Origin: Niastella vici
GTDB lineage: Bacteria > Bacteroidota > Bacteroidia > Chitinophagales > Chitinophagaceae
DNA length: 58,747 nt
Assembly (NCBI RefSeq): GCF_002077945.1
Contig: NZ_LVYD01000078.1
Location: forward strand, 1-58,747
Direction: 5' to 3'
Position 1 is the stretch's first letter; the number at the start of each line of letters is the position of its first letter. A model generated the notes under the pieces. That model made no database searches. It saw only the letters and a program-made list of their open reading frames with translations, and was not told the origin of the DNA. Positions 34,808 to 42,799 of the stretch are shown here, one piece after another. The position numbers and the translations under genes are program-made.

Positions 34808-36418
34808 ATGAATAATTCACATAAATATATTCTTATTGGTGCATTTGCGGCAACCCTCGCGGTTACCGGCTGCACCAAGAACTTCAAGGAGTACAATACC
34901 AACCCATACGGCGCCAGCAATGACGATCTGTTGCCCGATTACGGACTGGTAGTGGCGCAATTGCAGGAAGCGCAGAAAACCATTTATGTATACCAGCCGG
35001 CCTGGGTTACCCAGCTGCAGCAAAACCTGATGGCGGATGTATACAGCGGTTATATGATGCCGCCAACGCCATTCCGCGGTAACAGCAACAACATGAACTA
35101 TGACCTGGTCGATGGCTGGAACGTATGGTCATTGAACCCGGCCTATTCCAGTTCAGTGGGCAGCGTTATGAACCCCCTCTCGAATGTGGAAGTGACCACT
35201 AAAACAACAGCACCCGATCTGTATGCCATGGCCAAGATCGTGAAGGTGGAAGCCATGCACCGGGTGAGCGATATCTTCGGCCCTATCATGTATTCAAAAT
35301 ATAAAGTACGGGCAGCTGACGGCGGTTATGATTACGACAGCCAGCAGGATGCTTATTCCAATTTCTTTAAAGACCTGAGCGAAGCGATCGCGATCCTTAC
35401 GCCTTTGCGTACGGCAGCATCGACCCCCACTTTCAAAAATGCCGACCTGGTGTATGGCGGCAGTTATATGAAATGGTTGCAGTTCGCCAATTCATTGCGT
35501 TTGCGTTTGGCCTTGCGCATTGTAAAAGCCGATGCGGCCAAAGCAAAAACAGAAGGCGAAGCAGCCCTGGCCAACCCGGCCAAGCTGTTAAGCACAGCTG
35601 CCGATAATTTCAGCGTTGACATTGGCGCCACCACCCACCCGCTGAACACCATCAACAAAGCCTGGGCCGATATTCGCATGGGCGCGCCCATAGAATCGAT
35701 CATGAATGGATACCGAGACCCACGTTTGCCGAAATATTTTGATACTGCCACCGATGCCGCTGTATCCGGAAAATACAAAGGCATTCGCAACGGGATTAAC
35801 ATCGATGCCAAGAGCCGCTACCAGGGTTATTCGGCCCTGGCCACCTTCCCCAGCAAAATTCAATTGATGACGGCTGCAGAAGTATGGTTCCTGCAGGCAG
35901 AAGCCGCCTTACGTGGCTGGACCGGTGTTGGTTCAACGGTGCAGGAAAGCTATGAAAATGGCATTAGAACATCATTCAGCCAGTATTCACTGGACAATGC
36001 CGGTACATATATCAACGATGCCACCAGCAAACCGGCTGAATATCTTGACCCGAAAGCGGTAACACCCGGGCAGAACGATATTACCAGCGCTTCGCCCTGG
36101 CTGAGCACCATCACCATTAAATGGAACGATGGCGATGCCTTTGAGAAAAAGCTGGAAAGGATCATTACACAGAAGTGGATCGCGATGTATCCCGAAGGAC
36201 AGGAAGCCTGGAGTGAGTTCCGCAGAACAGGTTATCCCAAACTGTTCCCGGTTGTGATCAATAACAGTGGCGGCAAGATCTCTACCACCACCTTTATTCG
36301 CCGGGTCAACCTTCCACCAGATGAATACCTGACCAATCCGCTTGGCGCCAAAAGAGCGGCAGCCATGCTGAACGGACCGGATAATGGCGGAACCCGGTTG
36401 TGGTGGGATAAACCTTAG
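34808..36418 (+). CDS. SusD/RagB family nutrient-binding outer-membrane lipoprotein
   Basis: The 536-residue lipoprotein begins with signal IGAFAATLAVTG and then Cys. It has the SusD-like layout: an N-terminal FKEYNTNPYGASNDDLLPDY, TPR-like helices (VKVEAMHRVSDIFGPIMYSK; YMKWLQFANSLRLRLALRI), LMTAAEVWFLQAEAALRGW and a C-terminal IITQKWIAMYPEGQEAWSEF with RRTGYPKL. It caps the SusC transporter and binds ligand at the cell surface. The SusD-like_2 branch is often found with peptides or varied carbohydrates, so the cargo is open. Confidence 0.95.
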   Translation: MNNSHKYILIGAFAATLAVTGCTKNFKEYNTNPYGASNDDLLPDYGLVVAQLQEAQKTIYVYQPAWVTQLQQNLMADVYSGYMMPPTPFRGNSNNMNYDLVDGWNVWSLNPAYSSSVGSVMNPLSNVEVTTKTTAPDLYAMAKIVKVEAMHRVSDIFGPIMYSKYKVRAADGGYDYDSQQDAYSNFFKDLSEAIAILTPLRTAASTPTFKNADLVYGGSYMKWLQFANSLRLRLALRIVKADAAKAKTEGEAALANPAKLLSTAADNFSVDIGATTHPLNTINKAWADIRMGAPIESIMNGYRDPRLPKYFDTATDAAVSGKYKGIRNGINIDAKSRYQGYSALATFPSKIQLMTAAEVWFLQAEAALRGWTGVGSTVQESYENGIRTSFSQYSLDNAGTYINDATSKPAEYLDPKAVTPGQNDITSASPWLSTITIKWNDGDAFEKKLERIITQKWIAMYPEGQEAWSEFRRTGYPKLFPVVINNSGGKISTTTFIRRVNLPPDEYLTNPLGAKRAAAMLNGPDNGGTRLWWDKP

Positions 36419-36896
36419 GAAATGAAGGATCAGAAAGTAGAAAATATTAAATGTATTTAAACGAAGTAGTAGATCAAAGGAGGTTTTACGACGGCATCGC
36501 CCCGGTAATGGAGAGTTTGCAACCAATCCGTTACCTGGGGTAATGCGGGCAAAAAGAGCTTAAAGGGGAGTTCTCTTTTGCTCATCTGCAGATTTCTATT
36601 GAATGCTTCTGGAAAAGCCGGGTTGCCTGCAAGCAGGCATATGAATAAAAGGGTTTGAAGAAGGTCTCTCTTATTCGATGCTGATGTCTATCCCCGGCTT
36701 CCCGGAAGCAAAGAGATGAAGGAGTAAAAGAGTTTGAAGAAGGGCTCTTTTGCTCCTTATCTCTTTATACAAGCCTCAAAAATGACCAACGATTACATAA
36801 AATATCTAATATCAACACTATTTCTCGCAGATTTTGCAGTTTTCTGCCCTCCCCACTACGTAGAAGGTTAAATTTTTTTTAACTTTCGGGTACAAC
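36419..36896. other. Noncoding region before ECF sigma gene
   Basis: About 480 bases without a gene. It holds a long hairpin (36709-36767) and, directly before the sigma start, TAACTTTC (36879-36886), a one-off match to TAnnTTTG. The words CTCTTTTGCTC and AAGCCGGGTTG / CCCCGGCTTCC repeat within it. Confidence 0.4.
36709..36767. repeat. Long hairpin
   Basis: AAAGAGATGAAGGAGTAAAA with GAG faces CTCTTTTGCTCCTTATCTCT with TT, giving a stem of about 22 bp with few mismatches and a 12-nt loop. It could end the SusD transcript or be a small inverted-repeat element. There is no T-run beyond TTTAT. Confidence 0.6.
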
Positions 36897-37481
36897 GTGC
36901 AAAATTATCCTATTCATACCGACGACCAGTTGCTGCAACAGCTTTATGCAAGCGATGAAAAAGCGTTTGCCGAAATTTACAACCGGTACTGGAAATCGCT
37001 CTATACATCAGCCCATAACATTTTACAGGTTAAAGATGCCGCCCAGGATGCCGTACAGGAGGTTTTTATCTCTTTATGGAAACGGCGGCAGGCCATACAG
37101 GTTGAAGTGTTGCCATCGTATTTACACCAGGCGGTACGCTTTCAGGTATTCAAAGCCATCAGGGCTGAAAAAACAGACCAGCATTTCTTTAGCCGGCTGG
37201 CACAGATCACAAAAGATATCCTCATTGAAGATCCGTTGCTTTTTAAGGAACTGGAGACATTATACCAGCGGCTCATTCATGCATTGCCGCCCGATGAACA
37301 GGAGATCTTTTTGCTGCACCGCGATGGAGGTTTAACCTATAAACAGATCGCAGCGCAAAAGAACATTTCCGTAAAAACAGTAGAAAAGAAAATGAGCCGG
37401 GCGTTGAAGGAGTTACGCTACGGTATGGATGATGCCATGGTGATAGCGTTGGTCTCTTCTGCTGCTTTAATGCTGAAGTAA
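36897..37481 (+). CDS. ECF RNA polymerase sigma factor
   Basis: The 194-residue protein uses a GTG start (GTGCAAAATTAT). Region 2 shows AFAEIYNRYWKSLYTSAHNI, KDAAQDAVQEVFISLWKRRQ and LPSYLHQAVRFQVFKAIRAE. Region 4 shows LPPDEQEIFLLHRDGGLTYK and IAAQKNISVKTVEKKMSRAL. It belongs to the Bacteroidota ECF group that pairs with FecR and SusC. Its gene comes after susD instead of before fecR, an unusual order; no other FecR in this half of the window lacks a sigma partner. A palindromic repeat overlaps its stop codon. Confidence 0.92.
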   Translation: MQNYPIHTDDQLLQQLYASDEKAFAEIYNRYWKSLYTSAHNILQVKDAAQDAVQEVFISLWKRRQAIQVEVLPSYLHQAVRFQVFKAIRAEKTDQHFFSRLAQITKDILIEDPLLFKELETLYQRLIHALPPDEQEIFLLHRDGGLTYKQIAAQKNISVKTVEKKMSRALKELRYGMDDAMVIALVSSAALMLK

Positions 37482-37581
37482 GAAGTAGGAAATAAGAAAT
37501 CCCTCAAATTCGAGCTTCAAAACAGGTCGCGAGCCTTAAAATTCAAACTCTTCTTACGTCTTACTTCTTACCTCCTACTTC
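37475..37581. repeat. Dispersed palindromic repeat, copy D, overlapping a stop codon
   Basis: Starts GAAGTAAGAAGTAGGAAATA, and the first bases include the TAA stop of the sigma factor. It ends CTTACTTCTTACCTCCTACTTC-like (37557-37581), with core CCCTCAAATTCGAGCTTCAA. It sits between convergent genes and may serve as a terminator. Confidence 0.75.
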
Positions 37582-37632
37582 TATTTATGCCAGAATCCCT
37601 TTGTTTTTTATCAAAACAAATCAACACAGTAT

Positions 37633-38382
37633 CTACTTAGGTAAACTATAGGTGATGTTTCCCTGTTGGTCCAGAAAATTGATCTTTGCCATCCCGTTTG
37701 AATCAACAAGCAACTGAAGCCGGGGCTTTCCCAACCGGTCGGCCAACATTACCATGGCTGTTTTACTATCATCCTTGCCCACAAAAACTCGTTGAGCAAA
37801 TGCCTTCTGCCCTTTTTTGGGTTCCATAAGATTCTTCAACAATTCCTCTTTTGCCGCACCATCAGGAAGCTGTTGTGCTTTTTTATAGGCAGCACGGAAA
37901 TCCCAAAACGCAGGTGCAGTTTGCCAGTCATCAATATGCAGCCCTGTGTTCTGATTGCCATTCTCATCAGCATAGGTAAGGTAGAGAACCTGGTTCTGGT
38001 TATACTGGTCAAAAGAAAGATGCCCGGTAGCATGGTATTTTCCACTACTATCTTTTCCGCCCATAAATACCAACCCGCCATTTTCTGTGCCTTCATCGTT
38101 ATAAAAGACAAGCCCTGGCCTGTTGCCGCCAGGAATTGGTGGTGTAAAAGGTTTACCATAGGCAAGATCTTCCGGAGACCTGCTTTTATTGGAGATAACC
38201 ATTCGCAACTGGCCATTATCTTCCAGGATATTAATGCGCTCAACAGAAATTTCTTTAAAACGTGAGATGCCTGAATTGGTAAATGCAAACAAACCTGCAA
38301 CAACAAATAACACAGACAGAATACCTGCAAACCATTTGAGCCGCACCAGTTCTTTCTGCATTTTGAGTAAACGTTCTTCCAT
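37633..38382 (-). CDS. Membrane-anchored protein of unknown function
   Basis: The 249-residue protein has an N-terminal coiled-coil-like start (MEERLLKMQKELVRLKW), one membrane helix (FAGILSVLFVVAGLFAFT) and an outward-facing domain with repeated short beta units: ILEDNGQLRMVISNKSRSP, RPGLVFYNDEGTENGGLVF, VLYLTYADENGNQNTGLHI, TAMVMLADRLGKPRLQLLVD and INFLDQQGNITYSLP. The units (x-L-x-D-x-x-G-x-x-x-x-x-I/L) recall repeat proteins reported as hypothetical in Bacteroidota and Acidobacteria. No enzyme motif is visible. It is monocistronic. Confidence 0.75.
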   Translation of the reverse strand: MEERLLKMQKELVRLKWFAGILSVLFVVAGLFAFTNSGISRFKEISVERINILEDNGQLRMVISNKSRSPEDLAYGKPFTPPIPGGNRPGLVFYNDEGTENGGLVFMGGKDSSGKYHATGHLSFDQYNQNQVLYLTYADENGNQNTGLHIDDWQTAPAFWDFRAAYKKAQQLPDGAAKEELLKNLMEPKKGQKAFAQRVFVGKDDSKTAMVMLADRLGKPRLQLLVDSNGMAKINFLDQQGNITYSLPK

Positions 38383-38491
38383 ACAATTTTATTAAGGATT
38401 CATTTTTTGAAGGCAGCAAAGGTAACAGCAATTAAACAATTTAAGTTCTATAACTTTTCCTGGTTCTTCCTACTTCTTATATTTGTAATAG

Positions 38492-39145
38492 ATGAATCAA
38501 CAATCGATAATTGAACAAACAGTAGCGCACGTAAAATTAACCCTCTCCGATGCCGAAGGCGGGCACGACTGGTGGCATATACACCGCGTATGGAAAACTG
38601 CCCAACATATTGCCACCGCTGAACATGCCGATGAGCTGGTAGTGGCCCTGGGTGCCCTGTTACACGATATAGCCGATTCAAAATTCCACAATGGCGATGA
38701 AACCGTTGGTCCGCGCAAGGCCCGGGAATGGCTGGTATCGCTTGGAGTGGATGAACCGGTGATCCTGCATGTAGAGAATATCATCACCCATATATCTTTC
38801 AAAGGCGGCAATCATCAGCAGGCTTTTAAATCGAAGGAACTGGATATTGTACAGGATGCCGACCGCCTCGATGCCATAGGCGCCATTGGTATTGCCCGGG
38901 CATTCAATTATGGCGGTTTTAAAAACCGGCCATTGCATGATCCCGGTATTCAGCCCAACATGAATATGAGCAAGGAAGAATACAAGAGCAACAAAGCGCC
39001 CACCATCAACCATTTTTACGAAAAGCTGTTGTTGCTGAAAGACAGGATGAATACCGAAACGGGCAGGCGATTAGCCATGCAACGGCATGTGTTTATGGAG
39101 AATTATTTAAAGCAGTTTTATGGGGAGTGGGATGCGGAGTTTTGA
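38492..39145 (+). CDS. HD domain phosphohydrolase
   Basis: The 217-residue protein is a single HD domain. The metal ligands are visible as H in GGHDWWHIHRVWKTA, HD in ALGALLHDIADSKFH, and D in DIVQDADRLDAIGAIGIARA. The second half (LHDPGIQPNMNM, NHFYEKLLLLKDRMNTETGR) fits the YedJ/YpgQ-like family, which hydrolyses nucleotides or their phosphates. It is the last chromosomal gene before the integrated element, which begins about 30 bp after its stop. Confidence 0.92.
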   Translation: MNQQSIIEQTVAHVKLTLSDAEGGHDWWHIHRVWKTAQHIATAEHADELVVALGALLHDIADSKFHNGDETVGPRKAREWLVSLGVDEPVILHVENIITHISFKGGNHQQAFKSKELDIVQDADRLDAIGAIGIARAFNYGGFKNRPLHDPGIQPNMNMSKEEYKSNKAPTINHFYEKLLLLKDRMNTETGRRLAMQRHVFMENYLKQFYGEWDAEF

Positions 39146-39160
39146 GGAGGAGAAATCATT

Positions 39161-40804
39161 TTATTGAAGGGGTGGAGGTTCGAATCCAGTTGTCCCGACT
39201 AAATTGGACAAGGCAGCAGAAATGCTGCCTTGTTTATTTTTATCATCTTCTGAAATGCAGTTCAGGCGCGGGATTGGCTGAAATACTTCGTTTACATTTT
39301 CAGTTAGAAATGTGCCGTTTTTGTGGTAATAGCTTATTCCCTTGGGGAATACCAGTTTTTGTAAGTTTTCTTTTACACCTACTCCGCCGGAATCCCATAG
39401 CAGCGGGAGTTCCAGCGAAATATTGATGGCCCATTCGAAGGTATCTTTTAAGTTAGAACTCTCAATATTGCTACCGGCAAGGTTGTCCAGGATCTGCTTT
39501 TTCTCTTTGGCGAGCTTTATCATTAGTCTGTCATAGATTTCGGCAGGCACCTTTTTATCAACGTAATAGTTTTCTTCTAATTCCTCAATCTTTGCATCCA
39601 CTATAGCCAGATTGCTTTTTAGGGTGTCCCTTAGCTTAAAGGAAGCTTCATAATGCCGGTCAAAAGCATAGTTCATGTGGTATAACAGTGGCGTTACCAA
39701 ATGCGATTTAATGCTATAACCAGCCAGGTAATCGAGAAAGTGGTTATTAACCACTCTCGTACTCTTATTGCAATTACAGCCTTCAGAACGACATTTGTAA
39801 TAATGATACCGGCCTATTTCCTGGGTTGCTTTAATTGTTTTGGTTACGGCATAGCCGGTGTAACCAATTCCACAATTGCCGCATTTCATGAAAAGTTTTA
39901 ACGGGTATTCTTCATTCTCCTTTTTATGCGATACACCATACTTACCTCCCGCTGCTGCCCGGATATCGTGAATACGCAGGAATAGTTCCTGGGATATGAG
40001 TTTCTCGTGGTCACCCACCACCAGTTTTCCATTCAGGGTTTTATGGGCAATGATTCCGCAATAAAATGGGTTAGAAAGGATCATGCTCAGTTTCTGCTTG
40101 TAGATCTTTACACCCAATGCCTGTAACCGGGATAGGATTTCATCATTTTTCATGCCGTGTGCTTTCCACTTAAATGCCTTGCGCAGTTTTTTGCCTATTT
40201 CATTGACAACAATCTTGCGGATCTTATCTTCTTTGACAATAGAGTAACCCATCGGCGGTTGCAAACACCAAATACCTCTTTCCAGCTTTTCTTTGGTTCC
40301 GGCAATGGCCCGTTGCCGGCGTAACTGGTTATCATACTCACTGAACAGGAATTGCATATTTTGCTGAAATACGCCGCCTGGGTTGCTGGTATCAATGGGT
40401 TGAGTAACTGCGATAATGGTAACACCGTATTTTTCTCGCAGTTCTTTCGATAGCCGCATGGCTCCATCGCCAGTACGGCTAAACCTGTCCAGGAGATACA
40501 CAAGTATATGGGTTACTTTCTCTTTGTTCTTTTTAATGAACTCCAGCATCCGCTGAAACTCCTTTCGGCCATCGGTACTGGCGCTTTCATAAGTACCACC
40601 AAAGTAGCCCATGATGGCAAATTCGTTACGAGCGGCAAACTCCTCAATGGCTCGTTTCTGCGTGTCGAGGCTCAAGTTGGTTTCATATTGCTCTTTGGAG
40701 GATACACGGGTGTACACCACGCAAAACTTACCGGTTGCTGTTTTCTTATAGTGTACAATTGGCTTTTTTGACCATTGCTGAAACAAATCAAGGTGCTGGC
40801 TCAT
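39161..40804 (-). CDS. Large serine recombinase (site-specific integrase)
   Basis: The 547-residue protein has an N-terminal resolvase domain (about 25-170) with VVYTRVSSKEQYETN carrying the catalytic serine, plus LVYLLDRFSRTGDGAMRLSK. A recombinase domain (about 185-290) has GYSIVKEDKIRKIVVNEIGK. The zinc beta-ribbon has MKCGNCGIGYTGY and YYKCRSEGCNC. A coiled-coil region (about 395-440) follows. The C-terminus LVGTTGFEP is encoded by the tRNA fragment at the element's left end. It would catalyse integration and excision of the element. Its start overlaps the stop of the 90-residue gene upstream by four bases (ATGA), so they are co-translated. Confidence 0.95.
   Translation of the reverse strand: MSQHLDLFQQWSKKPIVHYKKTATGKFCVVYTRVSSKEQYETNLSLDTQKRAIEEFAARNEFAIMGYFGGTYESASTDGRKEFQRMLEFIKKNKEKVTHILVYLLDRFSRTGDGAMRLSKELREKYGVTIIAVTQPIDTSNPGGVFQQNMQFLFSEYDNQLRRQRAIAGTKEKLERGIWCLQPPMGYSIVKEDKIRKIVVNEIGKKLRKAFKWKAHGMKNDEILSRLQALGVKIYKQKLSMILSNPFYCGIIAHKTLNGKLVVGDHEKLISQELFLRIHDIRAAAGGKYGVSHKKENEEYPLKLFMKCGNCGIGYTGYAVTKTIKATQEIGRYHYYKCRSEGCNCNKSTRVVNNHFLDYLAGYSIKSHLVTPLLYHMNYAFDRHYEASFKLRDTLKSNLAIVDAKIEELEENYYVDKKVPAEIYDRLMIKLAKEKKQILDNLAGSNIESSNLKDTFEWAINISLELPLLWDSGGVGVKENLQKLVFPKGISYYHKNGTFLTENVNEVFQPIPRLNCISEDDKNKQGSISAALSNLVGTTGFEPPPLQ
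39177..39198 (+). other. tRNA-Pro 3'-end fragment, probable attachment-site core
   Basis: GGTTCGAATCCAGT followed by TGTCCCGA has the T-loop, 3' half of the T-stem, 3' acceptor strand and discriminator of a tRNA, most like tRNA-Pro (acceptor CGGGACA expected). The 5' side (GGA before GG) does not pair, and there is no tRNA 5' half to the left. Read in reverse it encodes VGTTGFEP, the C-terminus of the recombinase, a known sign of an att core. Confidence 0.65.
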
Positions 40805-41073
40805 GATGCTTTCTTTTTAATAGGATTTAAGTATGATATGTTGTTGGTGTCTGGTAAATGGACCACTTTGGCTTTTGAAACGCATTCAAACAGAATAAGA
40901 GCATATTGGTTAATAGTCTGCACTACCCGTTCTGCTTCTTCATCATTGTAATGTTCACATCCAGGAAAGGTGCGTAGCTTCTCAATGGTTAATGGTTCCT
41001 TTTTAGGATTGATGGCCTGGGCAAATGCTGCACCATCCTCCTGGCTCTTCAGGTTTTTGATTTTGGTTTTCAT
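40801..41073 (-). CDS. Small element protein coupled to the recombinase
   Basis: The 90-residue protein starts MKTKIKNLKSQEDGAAFAQA and continues with LTIEKLRTFPGCEHYNDEEA and VVQTINQYALILFECV. No DNA-binding motif is clear. Its ATGA overlap with the recombinase, and the frequent presence of such small genes beside serine recombinases in this phylum, suggest a directionality or accessory role (inference). Confidence 0.75.
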   Translation of the reverse strand: MKTKIKNLKSQEDGAAFAQAINPKKEPLTIEKLRTFPGCEHYNDEEAERVVQTINQYALILFECVSKAKVVHLPDTNNISYLNPIKKKAS

Positions 41074-41113
41074 AGTACAAGGATTTTTAAGATTGTGTAT
41101 CGCTTTATAAATG

Positions 41114-41143
41114 GAAAAATCGTGAGGTTATCCCACGATTTCG
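41114..41143 (-). terminator. Terminator after the acidic protein gene
   Basis: On the minus strand AAATCGTGGGATAACCTCAC then GATTTTTCC forms a stem (AATCGTG.GG with CC.CACGATT) and ends in a T-run, about 20 nt after the stop at 41163. It separates that gene from the 90-residue gene and recombinase. Confidence 0.8.
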
Positions 41144-41162
41144 TTTAACTGACGGCAGTGAT

Positions 41163-41417
41163 CTAATCTTCCTCCTCGTCATCATCTTCATCTTCTTCTT
41201 CCTCAGTTTCTTGGTAATCGGAAATCATGTCTTCTATTTGATGAATAACATCACGCTGCTCCCGTTCAAACTGTACTTCTATTAACACTTCATCAATTTC
41301 TGTATCTGCACCAATGATATCGTTAATGATCTCGTTTTCTAAGAGTACCTCTGCCACTTCTGTGATGATAGCAGCAGGAATACTCAATTCTTTTTTAGTT
41401 ATTAATTTGCTTGACAT
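41163..41417 (-). CDS. Small protein with a poly-acidic C-terminal tail
   Basis: The 84-residue protein begins MSSKLITKKELSIPAAIITE, continues as helices (VAEVLLENEIINDIIGADTE, VQFEREQRDVIHQIEDMIS) and ends in about 17 almost purely Glu/Asp residues. A tail this acidic can mimic DNA and block DNA-binding proteins; here that is only a suggestion. It has its own promoter candidate and terminator, so it is expressed separately from the recombinase. Confidence 0.7.
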   Translation of the reverse strand: MSSKLITKKELSIPAAIITEVAEVLLENEIINDIIGADTEIDEVLIEVQFEREQRDVIHQIEDMISDYQETEEEEDEDDDEEED

Positions 41418-41450
41418 ACTTTTTTGTTTTTGAAAGAATTAGTTGTAACA

Positions 41451-41458
41451 CAAAAGTA
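41451..41458 (-). promoter_or_regulatory. Candidate -7 element for the acidic protein gene
   Basis: TACTTTTG on the minus strand matches TAnnTTTG exactly, 34 nt before the start codon at 41417. A TTTG that could serve as the -33 box is 24 nt further upstream, slightly too far. A second match, TAACTTTG (41475-41482), reads on the plus strand into nothing. Confidence 0.45.
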
Positions 41459-41691
41459 TGCTAGGGCTATAGGGTAACTTTGCAAACGCACTCGAATGCA
41501 TACGATTATATCTAAATTTCTTCGATTTGGTACAATTTGGCTCGATTTTCCTCACAATGTCAACCTCCTACACTAATGTCTCTTGATTGGAAACCCAGGT
41601 TGACTACCATTTAAATACTATTTGAATTCGATTTGATTTTAATTAACCGGAGCTGAAAATCATTAAAAATGCCTGTTTGATCAGCATGTTG

Positions 41692-42093
41692 TTATGGCGA
41701 AGTGATTTTACAGCCGACTATTTGGCTGCTTAATAGCGCCAGCGCCTCTTTTAATTCCTGGTATGGGCCGCTTTTTGAAACGATTGCGTCTGCCCCTTCA
41801 GGTTGTTGCTCATGTGGATCTCTAAAATCCATCGAATAAGCAATGATTTTAATGCCAGGCAATTTTGCCTTAACGACTTTTATGGTTTCATAACCATCCA
41901 TTTCAGGCATTCGCATGTCTAAGATGCAGATATCTGGTATGATTCCCCTAACAAGCAAGTCCAGAAAGTCTTTGCCGTTTGTTGCTTGTGGAATTACGTT
42001 GTACCCCCAAAGGCTGACTAATTCTTGAAGGCATTTACGAATTAGAGCATGATCGTCTACGATAGCTACTTTTATTTGGCTGCTTAAGTTCAT
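41692..42093 (-). CDS. Single-domain response regulator (receiver)
   Basis: The 133-residue protein is a CheY-like receiver. VAIVDDHALIRKCLQEL carries the acidic pair, ICILDMRMPEMDGYETI the phosphorylated aspartate, IIAYSMD the Thr/Ser switch position, and AIVSKSG the conserved lysine. No output domain follows. No histidine kinase lies in the element part seen, so it would take phosphate from a host kinase. Receivers of this LuxR-like type (VDDH) are often found in Bacteroidota mobile elements. Confidence 0.92.
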   Translation of the reverse strand: MNLSSQIKVAIVDDHALIRKCLQELVSLWGYNVIPQATNGKDFLDLLVRGIIPDICILDMRMPEMDGYETIKVVKAKLPGIKIIAYSMDFRDPHEQQPEGADAIVSKSGPYQELKEALALLSSQIVGCKITSP

Positions 42094-42168
42094 AAATAGG
42101 AATTTAGGTTGATGAATTATATGTGTAAACTCGGGTACGATTGATTAGTTGATCTATTGGGGACTGTA

Positions 42169-42786
42169 TTAGTGGGTAGTCTTGATTCTGTTCTTTGGAA
42201 TACCTCCTATGTGGTTGTTTTCCCTGACATCAATCAGGTGGGCCGCTTCTACCAATTTGCAAAGATGAAAATATAGCGATAGCATATCTTTTTTCATGCC
42301 TGCTTCATGTAAACTTGTTTCAACTAAAGCATATTCCAGCAGGTCTTGCAGTTCTACTTTCCAGGCAGACAAAGACAGGTATTTAAAGAAGCGCTTGAAA
42401 ACTATATACGGATCGACATATTCTTTAAATGATAGAATCTTGGGAAAAAAATCCCATTGGGTAGAATCCGCATGCCAACTACAAAAGAGATTGGGGTTAA
42501 ATGTGTCTTCTTTATTAATAACAAGTGGCGATGTTTTGTTTTCCTTATTTATCAGCCAGGCAGCATTGATAACGGATTCCATCATTTTAAAGTAATATAA
42601 TAAGGCACCTGGGTTATTTTTTGGCCAGATATGTTTTCCAAAAGCGGCACTTAAGACTGCTTTAATGCGCTTTCGGTAGTCTTTAAGAGCCGCTGCGGTG
42701 AAAAATTCAGCGAAAATCTGGTTTGGGTCGGTTATGGGTTCTTTAAACCATATGGAGGTTTCCAAATAGTCTTTGGTTGATTTCAT
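42169..42786 (-). CDS. Uncharacterised element protein, coupled to HEPN protein
   Basis: I do not recognise this 205-residue, mainly helical protein. Notable stretches are IFAEFFTAAALKDYRKRIKA, NNPGALLYYFKMMESVINAA and a C-terminal helix pair with LYFHLCKLVEAAHLI. It lies 13 bp after the MNT-HEPN-like gene in the same direction, and the two are probably translated from one message. It has no signal peptide or membrane span. It could be a partner or regulator of the HEPN protein. Confidence 0.7.
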   Translation of the reverse strand: MKSTKDYLETSIWFKEPITDPNQIFAEFFTAAALKDYRKRIKAVLSAAFGKHIWPKNNPGALLYYFKMMESVINAAWLINKENKTSPLVINKEDTFNPNLFCSWHADSTQWDFFPKILSFKEYVDPYIVFKRFFKYLSLSAWKVELQDLLEYALVETSLHEAGMKKDMLSLYFHLCKLVEAAHLIDVRENNHIGGIPKNRIKTTH

Positions 42787-42799
42787 ATAAATTAAGATT

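Noticed and set aside
41475..41482. TAACTTTG as a plus-strand promoter
   Set aside because: Exact -7 match, but both neighbouring genes are on the minus strand and no small gene follows.
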